NCBI GenBank assembly: GCA_963822705.1
Contig: CAWGIX010000011.1
Span: forward strand, 186,001-250,000
Origin: CAVRQM01 sp963822705
Lineage (GTDB): Bacteria; Pseudomonadota; Alphaproteobacteria; Acetobacterales; Acetobacteraceae
Length of the DNA: 64,000 bases
Reading direction: 5' to 3'
The notes beneath the pieces were generated by a model. The model was given only the letters and a program-made list of their open reading frames with translations, ran no database searches and was not told where the DNA came from. The position numbers and the translations under genes are program-made. Shown piece by piece: positions 16,840 to 26,606 of the stretch. Each line of letters starts with the position of its first letter. Position 1 is the stretch's first letter.

Positions 16840-17565
16840 ATGGAAAAGAGCGTCCTTCGAGCCCGGCGACGTGATGACCGCAGCGGTGGCGACCGTCGAT
16901 GAGCGAGCCACCGTCAGCTCAGGCGGTCGCCCTCATGGCCGAAAAGCGCGTGAGCGGCTTGCCCGTGCTCGACCAGTGAGCGGACAGGCTGGCGGGAATG
17001 ATCACGGAAGGCGACCTGCTGCGGCGATCCGAGAACCGGCACGGAAAAACCGCTGACCCGCTGGGTCGAGTTCCTTTCCGGGCCGGGCGCCAGCGCCGAG
17101 GCCTTCGTGCGCGCCCATACCAGCAAGGTGGCCGACCTGATGACTCGGGATCTGGTCGCGACCACGCCGGATGCAGCCGCTGGCCGAGGTGGTGGAGCCT
17201 AATGGAGCGAGCGGCACGTCAAGCGCGTGCCGGTGGTTCAGGACGGCAAGACTGGTCGGCATCGTGGCCCGCGCGCGACATGGTGCGCGCGCTGGGTCGT
17301 GCCATCGCCGCCGCCCAGCCGGCAGCCGATATCGACGAGATCCTGCGCGCCCGGATCCACGCCGCCCTGGAGGGCCAGCGCTGGCTGACCGAGGGGATTC
17401 GGGTGCGGGTGGAAAACGGGGTCGCGATCCTGGAAGGCGTCGTCACGGACGACGCGTGCGTGAGGCGATGCGGGTCGCGGTCGAGAACGTGCCGGGCGTG
17501 CAGGCGTCGACGACCAGATCACCTGGGTCGAGCCTAGCTTGGGAATGCCGCTCGGGGCGTTCTGA
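16840..17565 (+). pseudogene. CBS-domain plus BON-domain protein, multiply frameshifted
   Basis: Fragments in three frames assemble into a protein of about 240 residues: a CBS motif (DVMTAAVATVDERATV; ALMAEKRVSGLPVLD; LAGMITEGDLLRRSE), a second CBS motif (KVADLMTRDLVATTPDA; KRVPVVQDGK), then DMVRALGRAIAAAQ and a C-terminal BON domain (ALEGQRWLTEGIRVRVENG, VAILEGVVTD, AMRVAVENVPGVQ). The end GMPLGAF and the stop at 17563-17565 fit family members. Around five or more frame changes are needed. Such proteins bind adenine nucleotides and often sit with stress or anaerobic genes, which agrees with the FNR-type box upstream. Whether it is dead in the organism or only in this assembly cannot be decided here. 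Confidence 0.65.
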
Positions 17566-17705
17566 CGCACCGGCGCCTCGTCCCCGCCGCGATCGCCTCG
17601 AGGCCCGGGCGGTCCGGAAGGTGGCGGCTTTGGCAGCCACCGCTGTATCGCCGCAAGCCGCCGCTCGAGGGTGCGGCATGCCGAACAGCACCCAACAGAG
17701 CGGAG

Positions 17706-18432
17706 TCACGCCGCCTCGGCCAGTAGCGCGCGTTGCGCCAGAACCCGCCGCCGGGCCGCGGCGGCCACCGGGATCGCCCCGAACAAATTTTTGTTCGCCT
17801 CGTTCAGCGTCACGCCTGCGAAGCGCGGGGCGATGCGCCGGCCGATCGCTTCCCAAAAATCCGCACTGCGCAGCACCGCCGGAGCGGCGAGCGGTGGCAT
17901 GAACAGCGCGGTCTCCCGCCGCTCGAGCCGGAACAGATTTTCCGCCCAGCAGCCGACCGACCTGGCCCGGCGAATACGGCTGTCCCTGGCCGAATGGCGT
18001 GTTCTCCACGTGTGCCCACATGCCGCGCCGGTTGGCCGCGACCACAAGCAGCCGCCCGTCGTCCTTCAGCACCCGCCAGACCTCGCGCAGCAGCCGGCGC
18101 GCGTTCTCGGCGGCTTCAAGCCCGTGCACCACCAGCACACGGTCGAAGCACAGATCCGGAAACGGCAGCGTGTCCTCCTCCGCGGAGCAGGACAGACCCT
18201 GCCCGCTCTCGGGCCAGGCGACCAGCCCGATTTGGGCAGGGCTCAGCACAACGCAGCGCGCGCTCTGCTCACGCCACAGGTTCAGATAGGGTCCGCAATA
18301 ACCGATGCCCAACACCGATCGCCCGGCCATGCTCGGCCACATTCTTTGGAGCCGGTCGCAAATCAACCGCGTCGTGACCGCGCCCTGACGCGTGCCGTAG
18401 AAGCCGACCGCCGTGTTCAGGTCGGTTGCCAT
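17706..18432 (-). CDS. SAM-dependent methyltransferase, one frameshift
   Basis: Class I methyltransferase (Methyltransf_11 type) of about 241 residues. The SAM motif I is VLGIGYCGPYLNLW; motif II/III region is LPFPDLCFDRVLVVHGLEAAENARRLL, followed by EVWRVLKDDGRLLVVAANR. The frame breaks near 17940; removing one G from the run there restores RLLAENLFRLERRE and the conserved C-terminus to a stop at 17706. The start ATG at 18432 gives a complete N-terminus. It is divergent from gloB with 85 bp between, an arrangement common in alphaproteobacteria, where this gene is annotated only as a methyltransferase. The substrate is unknown. Confidence 0.8.
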
Positions 18433-18517
18433 GTCACGATCATAGCACGCGGCTGGAACGCCGGGCGGCCGTGGTTCCGTGGTTTGCCGGCCGTGGCGCG
18501 GATGCTACACCCCGCCC

Positions 18518-19240
18518 ATGGTGACAGCGCAGCCGGTGCCCGTGCTCTCCGACAATTATTCTTGGCTGCTCCGTTGCTCCGCGAGCGGCGCGGTGGCCAT
18601 CGTCGATCCGCCGGAGCTCGATCCGGTAGCGGATGCGATCGATGCCGGCGGCGGGCGGCTCGACCTGATCCTGCTCACTCACCATCACGGCGACCACATT
18701 GCCGCGGCCGATGCCGTCCGTGCCCGCTACGGCGCGCCGATCGCGGGCGCCGCGGCTGACGCAAAGCGCCTGCCCAAACTGGATATGTCGGTAGGCGAGG
18801 GTGACACGGTAGCGCTGGGTCGCGCGACGGCGCAGGTGCTGGACACCCCCGGTCACACAGTCGGGCACGTCAGTTATGTGTTTGCGGACGGATCGGTGCT
18901 GCTGTGCGGCGACACGCTGTTCAGCCTGGGCTGTGGTCGGCTACTGGAGGGTACGCCCGCGCAAATGTTCGCCAGTCTGCGCAAGCTGGCCGCCCTGCCG
19001 CCGGAGACGCTGGTCTGCTGCGGCCACGAATACACGCTGGCAAACGCCCGCTTCGCTCTGACCGCGGAGCCAGACAACGCAGCACTGGCGGCCTATGCTG
19101 AGCGCGTCAAAACTCTGCGTGCTGAGGGACGGCCCACGCTGCCCAGCCTTCTGGCCGACGAGCTTGCATGCAATCCGTTTTTGCGCGCGCCGGATGTGGC
19201 AACTCTTGCCGAACTTCGCCGCCGAAAGGACCATTTCTGA
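18518..19240 (+). CDS. gloB: Hydroxyacylglutathione hydrolase (glyoxalase II)
   Basis: Metallo-beta-lactamase-fold thioesterase of 240 residues that hydrolyses S-D-lactoylglutathione to D-lactate and glutathione, the second step of methylglyoxal detoxification. The metal-binding motif THHHGDH is at about residue 52; further ligands are in DTPGHTVGH, LLCGDTLFSLGCGR and CCGHEYTLANARF. The C-terminal HAGH domain (NPFLRA) identifies glyoxalase II within the superfamily. The ATG at 18518 gives the usual N-terminus PVLSDNYSWLL. It is followed after 13 bp by a glutathione S-transferase gene, consistent with a glutathione-linked detoxification pair. Confidence 0.92.
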   Translation: MVTAQPVPVLSDNYSWLLRCSASGAVAIVDPPELDPVADAIDAGGGRLDLILLTHHHGDHIAAADAVRARYGAPIAGAAADAKRLPKLDMSVGEGDTVALGRATAQVLDTPGHTVGHVSYVFADGSVLLCGDTLFSLGCGRLLEGTPAQMFASLRKLAALPPETLVCCGHEYTLANARFALTAEPDNAALAAYAERVKTLRAEGRPTLPSLLADELACNPFLRAPDVATLAELRRRKDHF

Positions 19241-19253
19241 CGAAGAGGGTGCG

Positions 19254-19856
19254 ATGAAGCTGTTCCATTCGCCCGCCAGCCCGTACGCCCGAAAAGTGCG
19301 CGCGTGCGCGGTGGCCCGCGAGATCGACGGGCAGATTTCTCTCGTTGAAGTGGATCCCAACCGGTCGCCGCCCGAATTGCTGGCCGTAAATCCTCTCTCG
19401 AAAGTGCCGGCGCTGCTCACGGAAGACGGCGTGGCGCTCTACGACAGCCCGGTCATCTGCGAGTATCTGGACAGCGTGGGCGACGCGCCGCCGCTGTTTC
19501 CGATCGGCCGCCCGGCGCGCTGGCGTGCCTTGCTGCACCAGGCCCAGGGCGACGGCATCATGGACGCGGCCGTGCGCCGCCGCGGCGAAGGCATGAAACC
19601 GCAGGAAGCCGCGCGCGAGGCGTTCATGGCGCGCCAGGGCGCCGCTGTGGCGCGCATGCTGGCCGAGCTGGACCGCGAGCCACCGCATGCGGTGCTTGAT
19701 ATCGGCACGATTTCCGTCGGGTGCGCGCTGGGCTATCTCGATTTCCGGTTTTCGGGCGAGCCGTGGCGCGACGACAACCCTCGGCTCGCGTCGTGGTTTG
19801 CCGAGCTGGAGAGCCAACCCGCGTTCGAGCGCACGGCGCCCCGCGAGCTGGTCTAG
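19254..19856 (+). CDS. Glutathione S-transferase family protein
   Basis: GST of 200 residues. The N-terminal thioredoxin-like domain starts MKLFHSPASPYARKVR, with the Ser/Tyr-type active-site region at residues 6-12; NPLSKVPALLTEDG supplies the cis-Pro glutathione site, and LYDSPVICEYLD the gamma-glutamyl contact. The C-terminal helical domain holds DIGTISVGCALGYLDFR. ATG at 19254 is selected since it begins the thioredoxin fold and follows GAAGAGGG; longer frames enter gloB. Likely role: glutathione conjugation or peroxide reduction in the cytoplasm, with gloB upstream. Confidence 0.9.
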   Translation: MKLFHSPASPYARKVRACAVAREIDGQISLVEVDPNRSPPELLAVNPLSKVPALLTEDGVALYDSPVICEYLDSVGDAPPLFPIGRPARWRALLHQAQGDGIMDAAVRRRGEGMKPQEAAREAFMARQGAAVARMLAELDREPPHAVLDIGTISVGCALGYLDFRFSGEPWRDDNPRLASWFAELESQPAFERTAPRELV

Positions 19857-19935
19857 GAAGCCGAGGGGAGATTCGCGAACCAGGCGGTCCGGGCGAAATT
19901 CCAGCAGCATCACGGACGCCGCCCGGTCGCACCCG

Positions 19936-20928
19936 TCAGCAACCAACTCCGGAGACGGGAGTGTTTGGTGCCGCGCTTCCCGCCCGTTGCCCCAGGGCAA
20001 CCCGAAACGGCTCGATTGCCGGAGCCGGGGCAAGTGCTCCGGGATGGCACACGACCTCGGCCGCCAAGGCGTGCCCGAAGCGACAGGCATCAACCGGCGT
20101 AAGGCCGGCCAGGCGCGCGGCCAGATAAGCAGCATTGAAGGAATCGCCTGCCCCGGTCGTGTCGCGCGCCCCGGCCGGCGCGGCCGGTAGCGTGGTCACC
20201 TCATCGTCGTGCGCCACCACGGCGGCACCGGCGCCATTTTTCACCACAATCTCGGCCACACCATGCATCGCCAAGCGGCGGGCCGTGTCCTCGGGATCGG
20301 CATCCCCCCACACCGCCGTTTCGTCATCGAAGCTCGGTAGCGCGATATCGGTGATGTCCAGCGCGGCCTCGAGCGCAGCTTGCAAGATTATGCGGTCCGG
20401 CCAGAGACGGTGGCGTATGTTGGAGTCGAATGCGACCTTGGTGCCGACGGCGCGCGCTTGGGCGAGGGCGGTCAGAAGATTGCGGCGACCCAACTCCTCG
20501 ATCACTGCAAGGGTGATGCCTGAGAAATAGACCATGGCCGCGCCCGCGAAAGCGGCTGCCAGGAGTTCGGGCCGGTCGGCGAGGCGTTTGGCTGCCGACT
20601 GTCCGCGCCAGTAGGTGAAAGCTCTCTCGGCGTCACTGAGTTCGATCAGATAAAGACCGAGGGTACGGTCGCTGTCACGGCGGATATGCGAGGTATCGAG
20701 CCCGCTCGCGGCGAAGAAGTCGACCATCGCGGACGAGATCAAGTCGTTGCCCACGCGGGTAAGATAGGCGACCGGGCGTTCCTGGCCGACCAGCCGACGC
20801 AAGTACCAGCAAGTATTGAACGTGTCGCCGGCAAAACCGCGTCGGTATAGGCCGCCTTCGACAGGGGCGAATTCCACCATTGCTTCGCCCACACCGATCA
20901 CGGCACCATCGGACGTCATCTTACCCAA
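19936..20928 (-). CDS. kdgK: PfkB-family sugar kinase, 2-keto-3-deoxygluconate kinase-like
   Basis: Ribokinase-family enzyme of 330 residues. N-terminal VIGVGEAMVEFAPVEGGLYRRGFAGDTFNTCWYLRR region corresponds to PfkB signature 1, and the catalytic signature 2 is DTTGAGDSFNAAYLA with the base Asp (about residue 266). YLIELSDAERAFTYWRGQSAA is the segment that contacts keto-deoxy acids in KdgK proteins. It would phosphorylate 2-keto-3-deoxygluconate with ATP in an Entner-Doudoroff-linked pathway, but 2-keto-gluconate or fructose cannot be excluded. No eda or uronate genes are adjacent. It is convergent with the GST gene across about 80 bp. Confidence 0.8.
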   Translation of the reverse strand: MGKMTSDGAVIGVGEAMVEFAPVEGGLYRRGFAGDTFNTCWYLRRLVGQERPVAYLTRVGNDLISSAMVDFFAASGLDTSHIRRDSDRTLGLYLIELSDAERAFTYWRGQSAAKRLADRPELLAAAFAGAAMVYFSGITLAVIEELGRRNLLTALAQARAVGTKVAFDSNIRHRLWPDRIILQAALEAALDITDIALPSFDDETAVWGDADPEDTARRLAMHGVAEIVVKNGAGAAVVAHDDEVTTLPAAPAGARDTTGAGDSFNAAYLAARLAGLTPVDACRFGHALAAEVVCHPGALAPAPAIEPFRVALGQRAGSAAPNTPVSGVGC

Positions 20929-21071
20929 CTCACAACCTCAACGACCCGAGGACGCACCGGCGGGAGCCGGCTGCCGGGCGACCGGCAAGCCGGTTCCCGC
21001 ACAAACGTTTCGTGCGCCGGGCAGGCGCTCGGGGCAGCCGAGGCGGGCGGCTACTCTACTCCCTGCGGACG

Positions 21072-23402
21072 CTACGCCGCCTGTCTCGCTTCCGTTACAG
21101 CCCGCCAAATCCGCTCCGGAGTGGCCGGCATGTCGATATGCATCACCCCTGCCGGCACCAATGCGTCGACGATCGCGTTGATCACCGCCGGAGGACTGCC
21201 CACTGCGCCGGCCTCGCCGGCGCCTTTCACGCCCAGCGGGTTGGTGCCGCATGGAACCTCGATCAGCTCCACCTCGATATCCGGCAGGTCGTCGGCCCGC
21301 GGCAGGGCGTAGTCCATGAAGCTGCCCGATAGCAGCTGGCCGGACTCAGGATCGTAAGCGGTCCGTTCCAGCACCGCCTGGCCAAACCCCTGCGCGACGC
21401 CACCATGCACCTGGCCGCGCAAGATCAGCGGATTGATCGCGCGGCCGAAGTCGTCGGTGACGCTGTAACGCACCACTTTCACCATGCCGGTCTCCGGATC
21501 GATCTCCACCTCGGCCATGTGGCAGCCGTTCGGAAAAGTGTGCGCGGGGATGTCCACGACCTCGGCGGCATCCAGCGTCGTCGCGTCATGGCCCTGTTCT
21601 TGCCGCGCGCGCTGCTGCAAGGCCAAGGTCACGATGTCCATGGCACGGTCGGTGCCGACGATGGAAAACTTGCCCTGCTCGAACACGATATCCGCCTGTG
21701 CTGCTTCCAGCGCCTCGGACGCGGCCTTGCGACCTTTCTCGATGACGGTCGCGGCCGTGGCAAAGATTGCGGTGCCTTCGGAATACAGGCTGCGCGCGCC
21801 GCCAGTGCCGCCGCCCAGCGGGATCGTGTCGGTGTCGCCCTGGTGTACGCGCACCTTTTCGCCGTCGACGCCCAGTCGGTCCGCCGTCAATTGGATATAG
21901 GCGGTTTCGTGCCCCTGGCCGGTAGACTGCGTGCCCACGAAAACGTCCACAAATCCGTCGTTAGCGAACCGAATTTCGGCGCGTTCACTGGGCGGACCGC
22001 CGGTCGCCTCCAGATAGTATGCCAGCCCGATGCCGCGGCGTGCTCCGCGTCCGGCGGCTTCGGCGCGCCGTTTCTCGAAACCGGCCCAGTCCATGGTCGC
22101 CAGCGCGTGATCCAGAACGGTGCGAAAATCGCCGGTGTCATAGACCTTGCCCATCGGCGTGGTATGCGGCATGGCCTCGGGCGTCACCATGTTGCGCCGG
22201 CGCAGTTCCGCGCGATCCACCCCCAGCTCGCGCGCGGCGGCGTCGACCAGGCGTTCGACGAGATAGTTGCTCTCGGGGCGCCCGGCTCCGCGATAGGCGT
22301 CGACCGGCACCGTGTTGGTAAAGGCGCCGATCACGTTGGCATAGACCGCGCGAAAGCCATACACGCTGGCCAGCACGCCGGTGCCTGCTTCGGTCGGAAT
22401 GATCGGCGCAAAGTTCGACAGGTACGCCCCCATATTGGCGACGTTGCGCGTGCGCAGCGCCAGGAATTTGCCGTCGGCATCCATCGCCAGCTCGCCCCTG
22501 GTGATGTTGTCCCGCCCTTGCGTGTCCGCCAAAAAGGCCTCGGAGCGTTCCGACATCCATTTGACCGGCCGCCCAAGCTTGCGGGCCGCGTAGCAGGTCA
22601 GCACGTGCTCGGCGTAGAGAAACAACTTCATGCCGAAACCGCCCCCCACGTCCGGGGTGATGATGCGGAATCGCTCCTCGGGAACGTGAAACACCTCCGC
22701 GCCGAGCAGCTGTTTCAGCAGCCAGCCGCCCTGCGTGTTGGCGTACAGCGTCCAGCGCTGCGAAGCGGCGTCATACTCGGCCAGTGCCGCGCGTGGCTCC
22801 ATCGAGGAGACCACGATGCGGTTGTTCACCACGGTCAGCCGGGTGACGTGCGCCGCCTTGGCAAACAGCGCGTCGGCGGCTTCCTTGTCGCCGATCTGCC
22901 AGTCGAACACCCGGTTGTTCGGCACGTCGTCCCAGACCAGCGGCGCGCCCTCGTCCAATGCGGCACCGAGGTCGGTGATCGATGGCAGAGTTTCGTAGTC
23001 CACTACCACCGCTTCGGCCGCGTCCCGCGCCGCCTGCAGGGTTTCGCCAACTATGAACGCGACGGGGTCGCCGACGTGGCGAACACGGCCCTGCGCCAAG
23101 GCAGGGTGCGGCGGCTTGGCCTGTGTCGAGCCGTCGCGATTAATCAGGCTTGCGACGCAGGGCAGGCCGCCGATCCCGTCCGCCTCGAAATCGGCACCGG
23201 TATAGATCCCCTGCACGCCCTCGATCGCACGGGCGGCGGTCGTGTCGATCGCGACGATACGGGCCGCGGCATGGGGGCTGCGCAGCACCACGCCGTGCAA
23301 TACGCCGGCGGGCGCAAAATCGTCGGTGTATCGCCCCTGTCCGGTCAGCAGGCGAGGGTCTTCGACCCGGCGCACACTCTGGGCCAATCCGAATTTTGCC
23401 AT
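21072..23402 (-). CDS. Xanthine dehydrogenase family molybdopterin-binding subunit (form II CoxL-like)
   Basis: Large subunit of a molybdenum hydroxylase, 776 residues from the ATG at 23402. The N-terminal domain begins SVRRVEDPRLLTGQGRYTDD; Moco-binding segments include GGGFGMKLFLYAEH, TQSTGQGHETAYIQ, and GVKGAGEAGAVGSPPAV with the catalytic Glu. The active-site loop reads VDAYRGAGRPE, the form II signature, rather than the CSFR form of true CO dehydrogenases. The usual FAD (CoxM) and Fe-S (CoxS) subunits are not adjacent in this window: the neighbours are a sugar kinase and an RND pump. The substrate is therefore unknown and partners must come from elsewhere. Confidence 0.9.
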   Translation of the reverse strand: MAKFGLAQSVRRVEDPRLLTGQGRYTDDFAPAGVLHGVVLRSPHAAARIVAIDTTAARAIEGVQGIYTGADFEADGIGGLPCVASLINRDGSTQAKPPHPALAQGRVRHVGDPVAFIVGETLQAARDAAEAVVVDYETLPSITDLGAALDEGAPLVWDDVPNNRVFDWQIGDKEAADALFAKAAHVTRLTVVNNRIVVSSMEPRAALAEYDAASQRWTLYANTQGGWLLKQLLGAEVFHVPEERFRIITPDVGGGFGMKLFLYAEHVLTCYAARKLGRPVKWMSERSEAFLADTQGRDNITRGELAMDADGKFLALRTRNVANMGAYLSNFAPIIPTEAGTGVLASVYGFRAVYANVIGAFTNTVPVDAYRGAGRPESNYLVERLVDAAARELGVDRAELRRRNMVTPEAMPHTTPMGKVYDTGDFRTVLDHALATMDWAGFEKRRAEAAGRGARRGIGLAYYLEATGGPPSERAEIRFANDGFVDVFVGTQSTGQGHETAYIQLTADRLGVDGEKVRVHQGDTDTIPLGGGTGGARSLYSEGTAIFATAATVIEKGRKAASEALEAAQADIVFEQGKFSIVGTDRAMDIVTLALQQRARQEQGHDATTLDAAEVVDIPAHTFPNGCHMAEVEIDPETGMVKVVRYSVTDDFGRAINPLILRGQVHGGVAQGFGQAVLERTAYDPESGQLLSGSFMDYALPRADDLPDIEVELIEVPCGTNPLGVKGAGEAGAVGSPPAVINAIVDALVPAGVMHIDMPATPERIWRAVTEARQAA

Positions 23403-23460
23403 CGCCCGCTCCCTCAATGCGTCCGCAATGTAGCCCGAGCCGGCCGTCCGCCAACCCCCG

Positions 23461-26400
23461 TCACGCAGCGGGCCGGGGCGCGCGACGGAACCGCGCCTTC
23501 ACCCGCTCGCGCATCGACTGGAACACCACATAAAGCAGCGGGATCAGGAAGATGCCGATGGCACTCGCACCGATCATGCCGGCAAATACCGGGGTGCCGA
23601 CTGCGCGGCGGCTGAGCTGCGCGGCGCCGCTGGCAAAAACCAGCGGCACCAGACCCAAAATGAACGCAACCGAGGTCATCATCACCGCCCGGAACCGGGT
23701 GCGTGCTCCCAAAACGGCCGCATCGCGGATCGACATGCCTTCCTCGCGCCGCTCCTTCGCGAACTCCACGATCAAAATGCCGTTTTTCGCGGCCAGTGCG
23801 ATCAGCACGACCAGTCCGATCTGGGCGTACAGATCGAGCGATAGGTGGAACAGCAGGATGCCGATGAACGCCCCCAGCACGCCCATCGTCACCGATAGCA
23901 GCACCGGGATCGGAATGACCCAGCTCTCGTATAGCGCGACCAGGAATAGGTAGGCGAACAGCACCGCCAGTCCCAGGATGTAGCCGGTCTTGCCGCTCGC
24001 CTCGCGCTCCTGGTAGGCGGTACCCGTCCATTCATAGGAATAGCCGGCCGGCAGCGTCTTTTGGGAAATCTGCTCCATTGCCTGCAGCGCTGTACCCGAC
24101 GATCCGCCCGGCGCCGCCGCGCCGTAGACGGTAATGGAGCGGTAGTTGTCATAGCGGTTGATGACCTGCGGTCCGAGCACGATTTTGAGATCGGCAACCG
24201 AGGCTAGCGGCACCATCTGGCCCTGTCGGTTGCGAAAATAGATTTTCAGCACGTCGCGGATGTCGCTGCGGTCCTGCGCGTCACCCTGGATCTGCACCTC
24301 CCAGGTGCGGCCGTACAGGTTGAAGTCGTTCACGTAGATGCCGCCCAGCGTGGCCTGCAGCGTGGTGAACATGTCGCTGATCGAGAGACCCAGAGCTTGC
24401 GCCTTGTCGCGGTCGATGTTCACGAAGATCGAAGGGTTGTTGGCGGTAAACGTGGATCGGACTTCGGCCAGCCGCTTGTCCTGGTTGGCCGCCGCGACCA
24501 GCCCCTGCAAGGCCGACTGCATCGCCACAGGGTCCTGCCCCTCCAGCGCCTGCAGCTGGTATTGGAAGCCGCCCGAGGTCGACAGGCCGATGATCGGCGG
24601 CAGGTTGAACGGAAACACGACAGCCGACCGGATCGACTGCGTTGCGCCGAACACCCGCCCCACTGCCGCCTGCACGCTGTTGGCAGCCCCGGGACGCTGG
24701 GCGAACGGCTTCATCCGCGCCACCAGGAACGAGCTGTTGGATTGATTCCCCACCGTCCAGCAGCGAGAAGCCGACGATCGACAGGACATGCTCGATTGAC
24801 GGAATCTGCTTCAGCACATCCTCGACCCGCGCCGTCACCGCCAGCGTGCGATTGACTGAAGCGCCGTCCGGCAGCTGCACGGCAATGAAGAAGGCGCCCT
24901 GATCCTCGTCCGGCAAGAAGCCGGTGGGCGTGATCGTGGAAATGCCAAAAATACCGACGGCGCAGCCGGCCACGACCACCAGCGAGAACAGGGCCACCCT
25001 CAGCATGCCGCGCACCACGCGCGCGTAGCCGTCGCGCGAGCGATCGATGCCGCGCATCACCCGGCCCATGATGCCCCGCCGCGGGCCGTGGTGCGGACGC
25101 AGAAAAACCCCGCAGAGCGCCGGGCTCAGCGTGAGTGCATTGGTCGCCGAGATCAGCATGGCGACGGCGATGGTGACCGAGAACTGCCGGAACAGGCTGC
25201 CCTGCAGACCGGGAACGAAGGCGATCGGCACGAACACCGACAGCAGCACCAGGCTGATGGCAATGATCGGCGCCGTGATCTGCCCCATCGCCTTCTTCAC
25301 CGCCGCTCGTGGCGGCAGGTCCGGCTCCTCGTCCATCACGCGCTCGACGTTCTCCACCACGACGATGGCGTCGTCGACGACGATGCCGATCGCCATCACC
25401 ATCGCCAGCAGCGATACCGTATTGGCCGAGAGGCCGAACGCCAGCAGCAGCGCGAATGTGGTGATCAGGCTGACCGGCACCGCCACCGTCGGGATGATGG
25501 TGGCGCGGAGATTCCCCAAAAACAGGAACACCACGAACACCACCAGTATAAATGCCTCGCTGAGCGTTATCAGCACTTCGCGGATGGTTTCGGCCACGAA
25601 AGTGCTGCTGTCGTAGAACACGCGAGCATGCAGGCCCTCCGGAAAACGCACCGAGAGCCGGTCCAGGGTCGCCTGCACCCGTCCGGAGGTCTGCACCGCG
25701 TTGGCGCCCGGCGAGAGATAGATGCCGATCGATACCGCCGGTTTGCCGTCCAGGCGGCTCAGGCTGTCCTGCGTCTGCGCGCCCAGCTCCACTCGCGCCA
25801 CGTCGCGCACCCGCAGCATCGAGCCATCGGGATTGGCACGGAGGATGATGTCGCCGAACTCTTCGGGCGTAGACAGGCGGCCCTTGGTCTGCAGGTTGAT
25901 CTGGAATTGCGTGTCCTCGCTGGTCGGCCGTGCGCCCACGCGCCCGACCGCGCCCTGGATGTTCTGCGCCTGGATGGCGGCGATCACGTCCGAGGGCGTG
26001 AGGTTCAGTTGAATGAGCCGGTCGGTGCGAAACCAGATGCGCATCGAATAATTGAGCGCGCCAAACAGATTGGCCTGACCCACGCCGGGGATGCGGCTCA
26101 GCGCGTCCAGCACATTGATGGTGACGTAGTTGCTGATGAACAGCGGATCCTGCTGGCCATCGCTAAAAAATTGCAGGAATTCCAGGATCGCCGAGCTGCG
26201 CTTGGTGACGGTCACACCCTGGCGCTGCACGTCGGAGGGCAGCCGCGATAGCGCAGTCTGCACGCGGTTGTTGACGTTGACCACGTCGATATCGGGATTG
26301 GTACCGAGCGCGAAACTGACGGTCAGCGCGTAGGTGCCGTCGTTGGCGCTGTTGCTGCTCATATACAGCATCTGGTCGACGCCGTTGACCTGCGCCTCCA

Positions 26401-26596
26401 GCGGCTGCGCCACGGTTGCCTCGACAACTGAGGCGGAGGCGCCCGGGTAGGTTGTGCTGACCGTCACCTGCGGCGGCACGATGTCGGGAAACTGGGCGAC
26501 CGGAAGCCGGGTCAGCGCAATCAGTCCGGCCAAGGTCATGACGATGGCAATGACGATCGAAAGCCGCGGACGGTCGATGAAGACGCCGGAAATCAT
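23461..26596 (-). CDS. RND efflux transporter, HAE1 family, one frameshift
   Basis: Inner-membrane proton-driven multidrug pump of about 1045 residues (AcrB/MexB class). N-terminus MISGVFIDRPRLSIVIAIVM; pore-domain repeats ITRLPVAQFPDI-type and NNRVQTALSRLP; TM4 carries GIVVDDAIVVVENVER with the proton-relay Asp pair; the second half contains KNGILIVEFAKE. The frame breaks at the C4 run at 24748-24751: removing one base restores GFSLLDGGNQSNSSFLVARM, so a single extra G on the coding strand splits the gene. It is preceded 10 bp upstream by its periplasmic adaptor. No outer-membrane factor gene is seen nearby. Confidence 0.92.
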
Positions 26597-26606
26597 GGGG
26601 CCGTGC

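Noticed and set aside
21072..23402. Aerobic carbon monoxide dehydrogenase
   Set aside because: The active-site loop is AYRGAGR, not the CSFR-containing form I loop, and coxM and coxS are absent.
21405..23615. A 736-codon open frame antisense to the molybdenum hydroxylase gene
   Set aside because: The opposite strand encodes a fully conserved protein; the antisense frame has low-complexity His/Gly/Arg-rich translation produced by GC-rich codon bias. Similar long shadows at 7730-9979 (minus), 11814-14501 (plus), 25088-26251 and 36586-38436 (plus) were dropped for the same reason.
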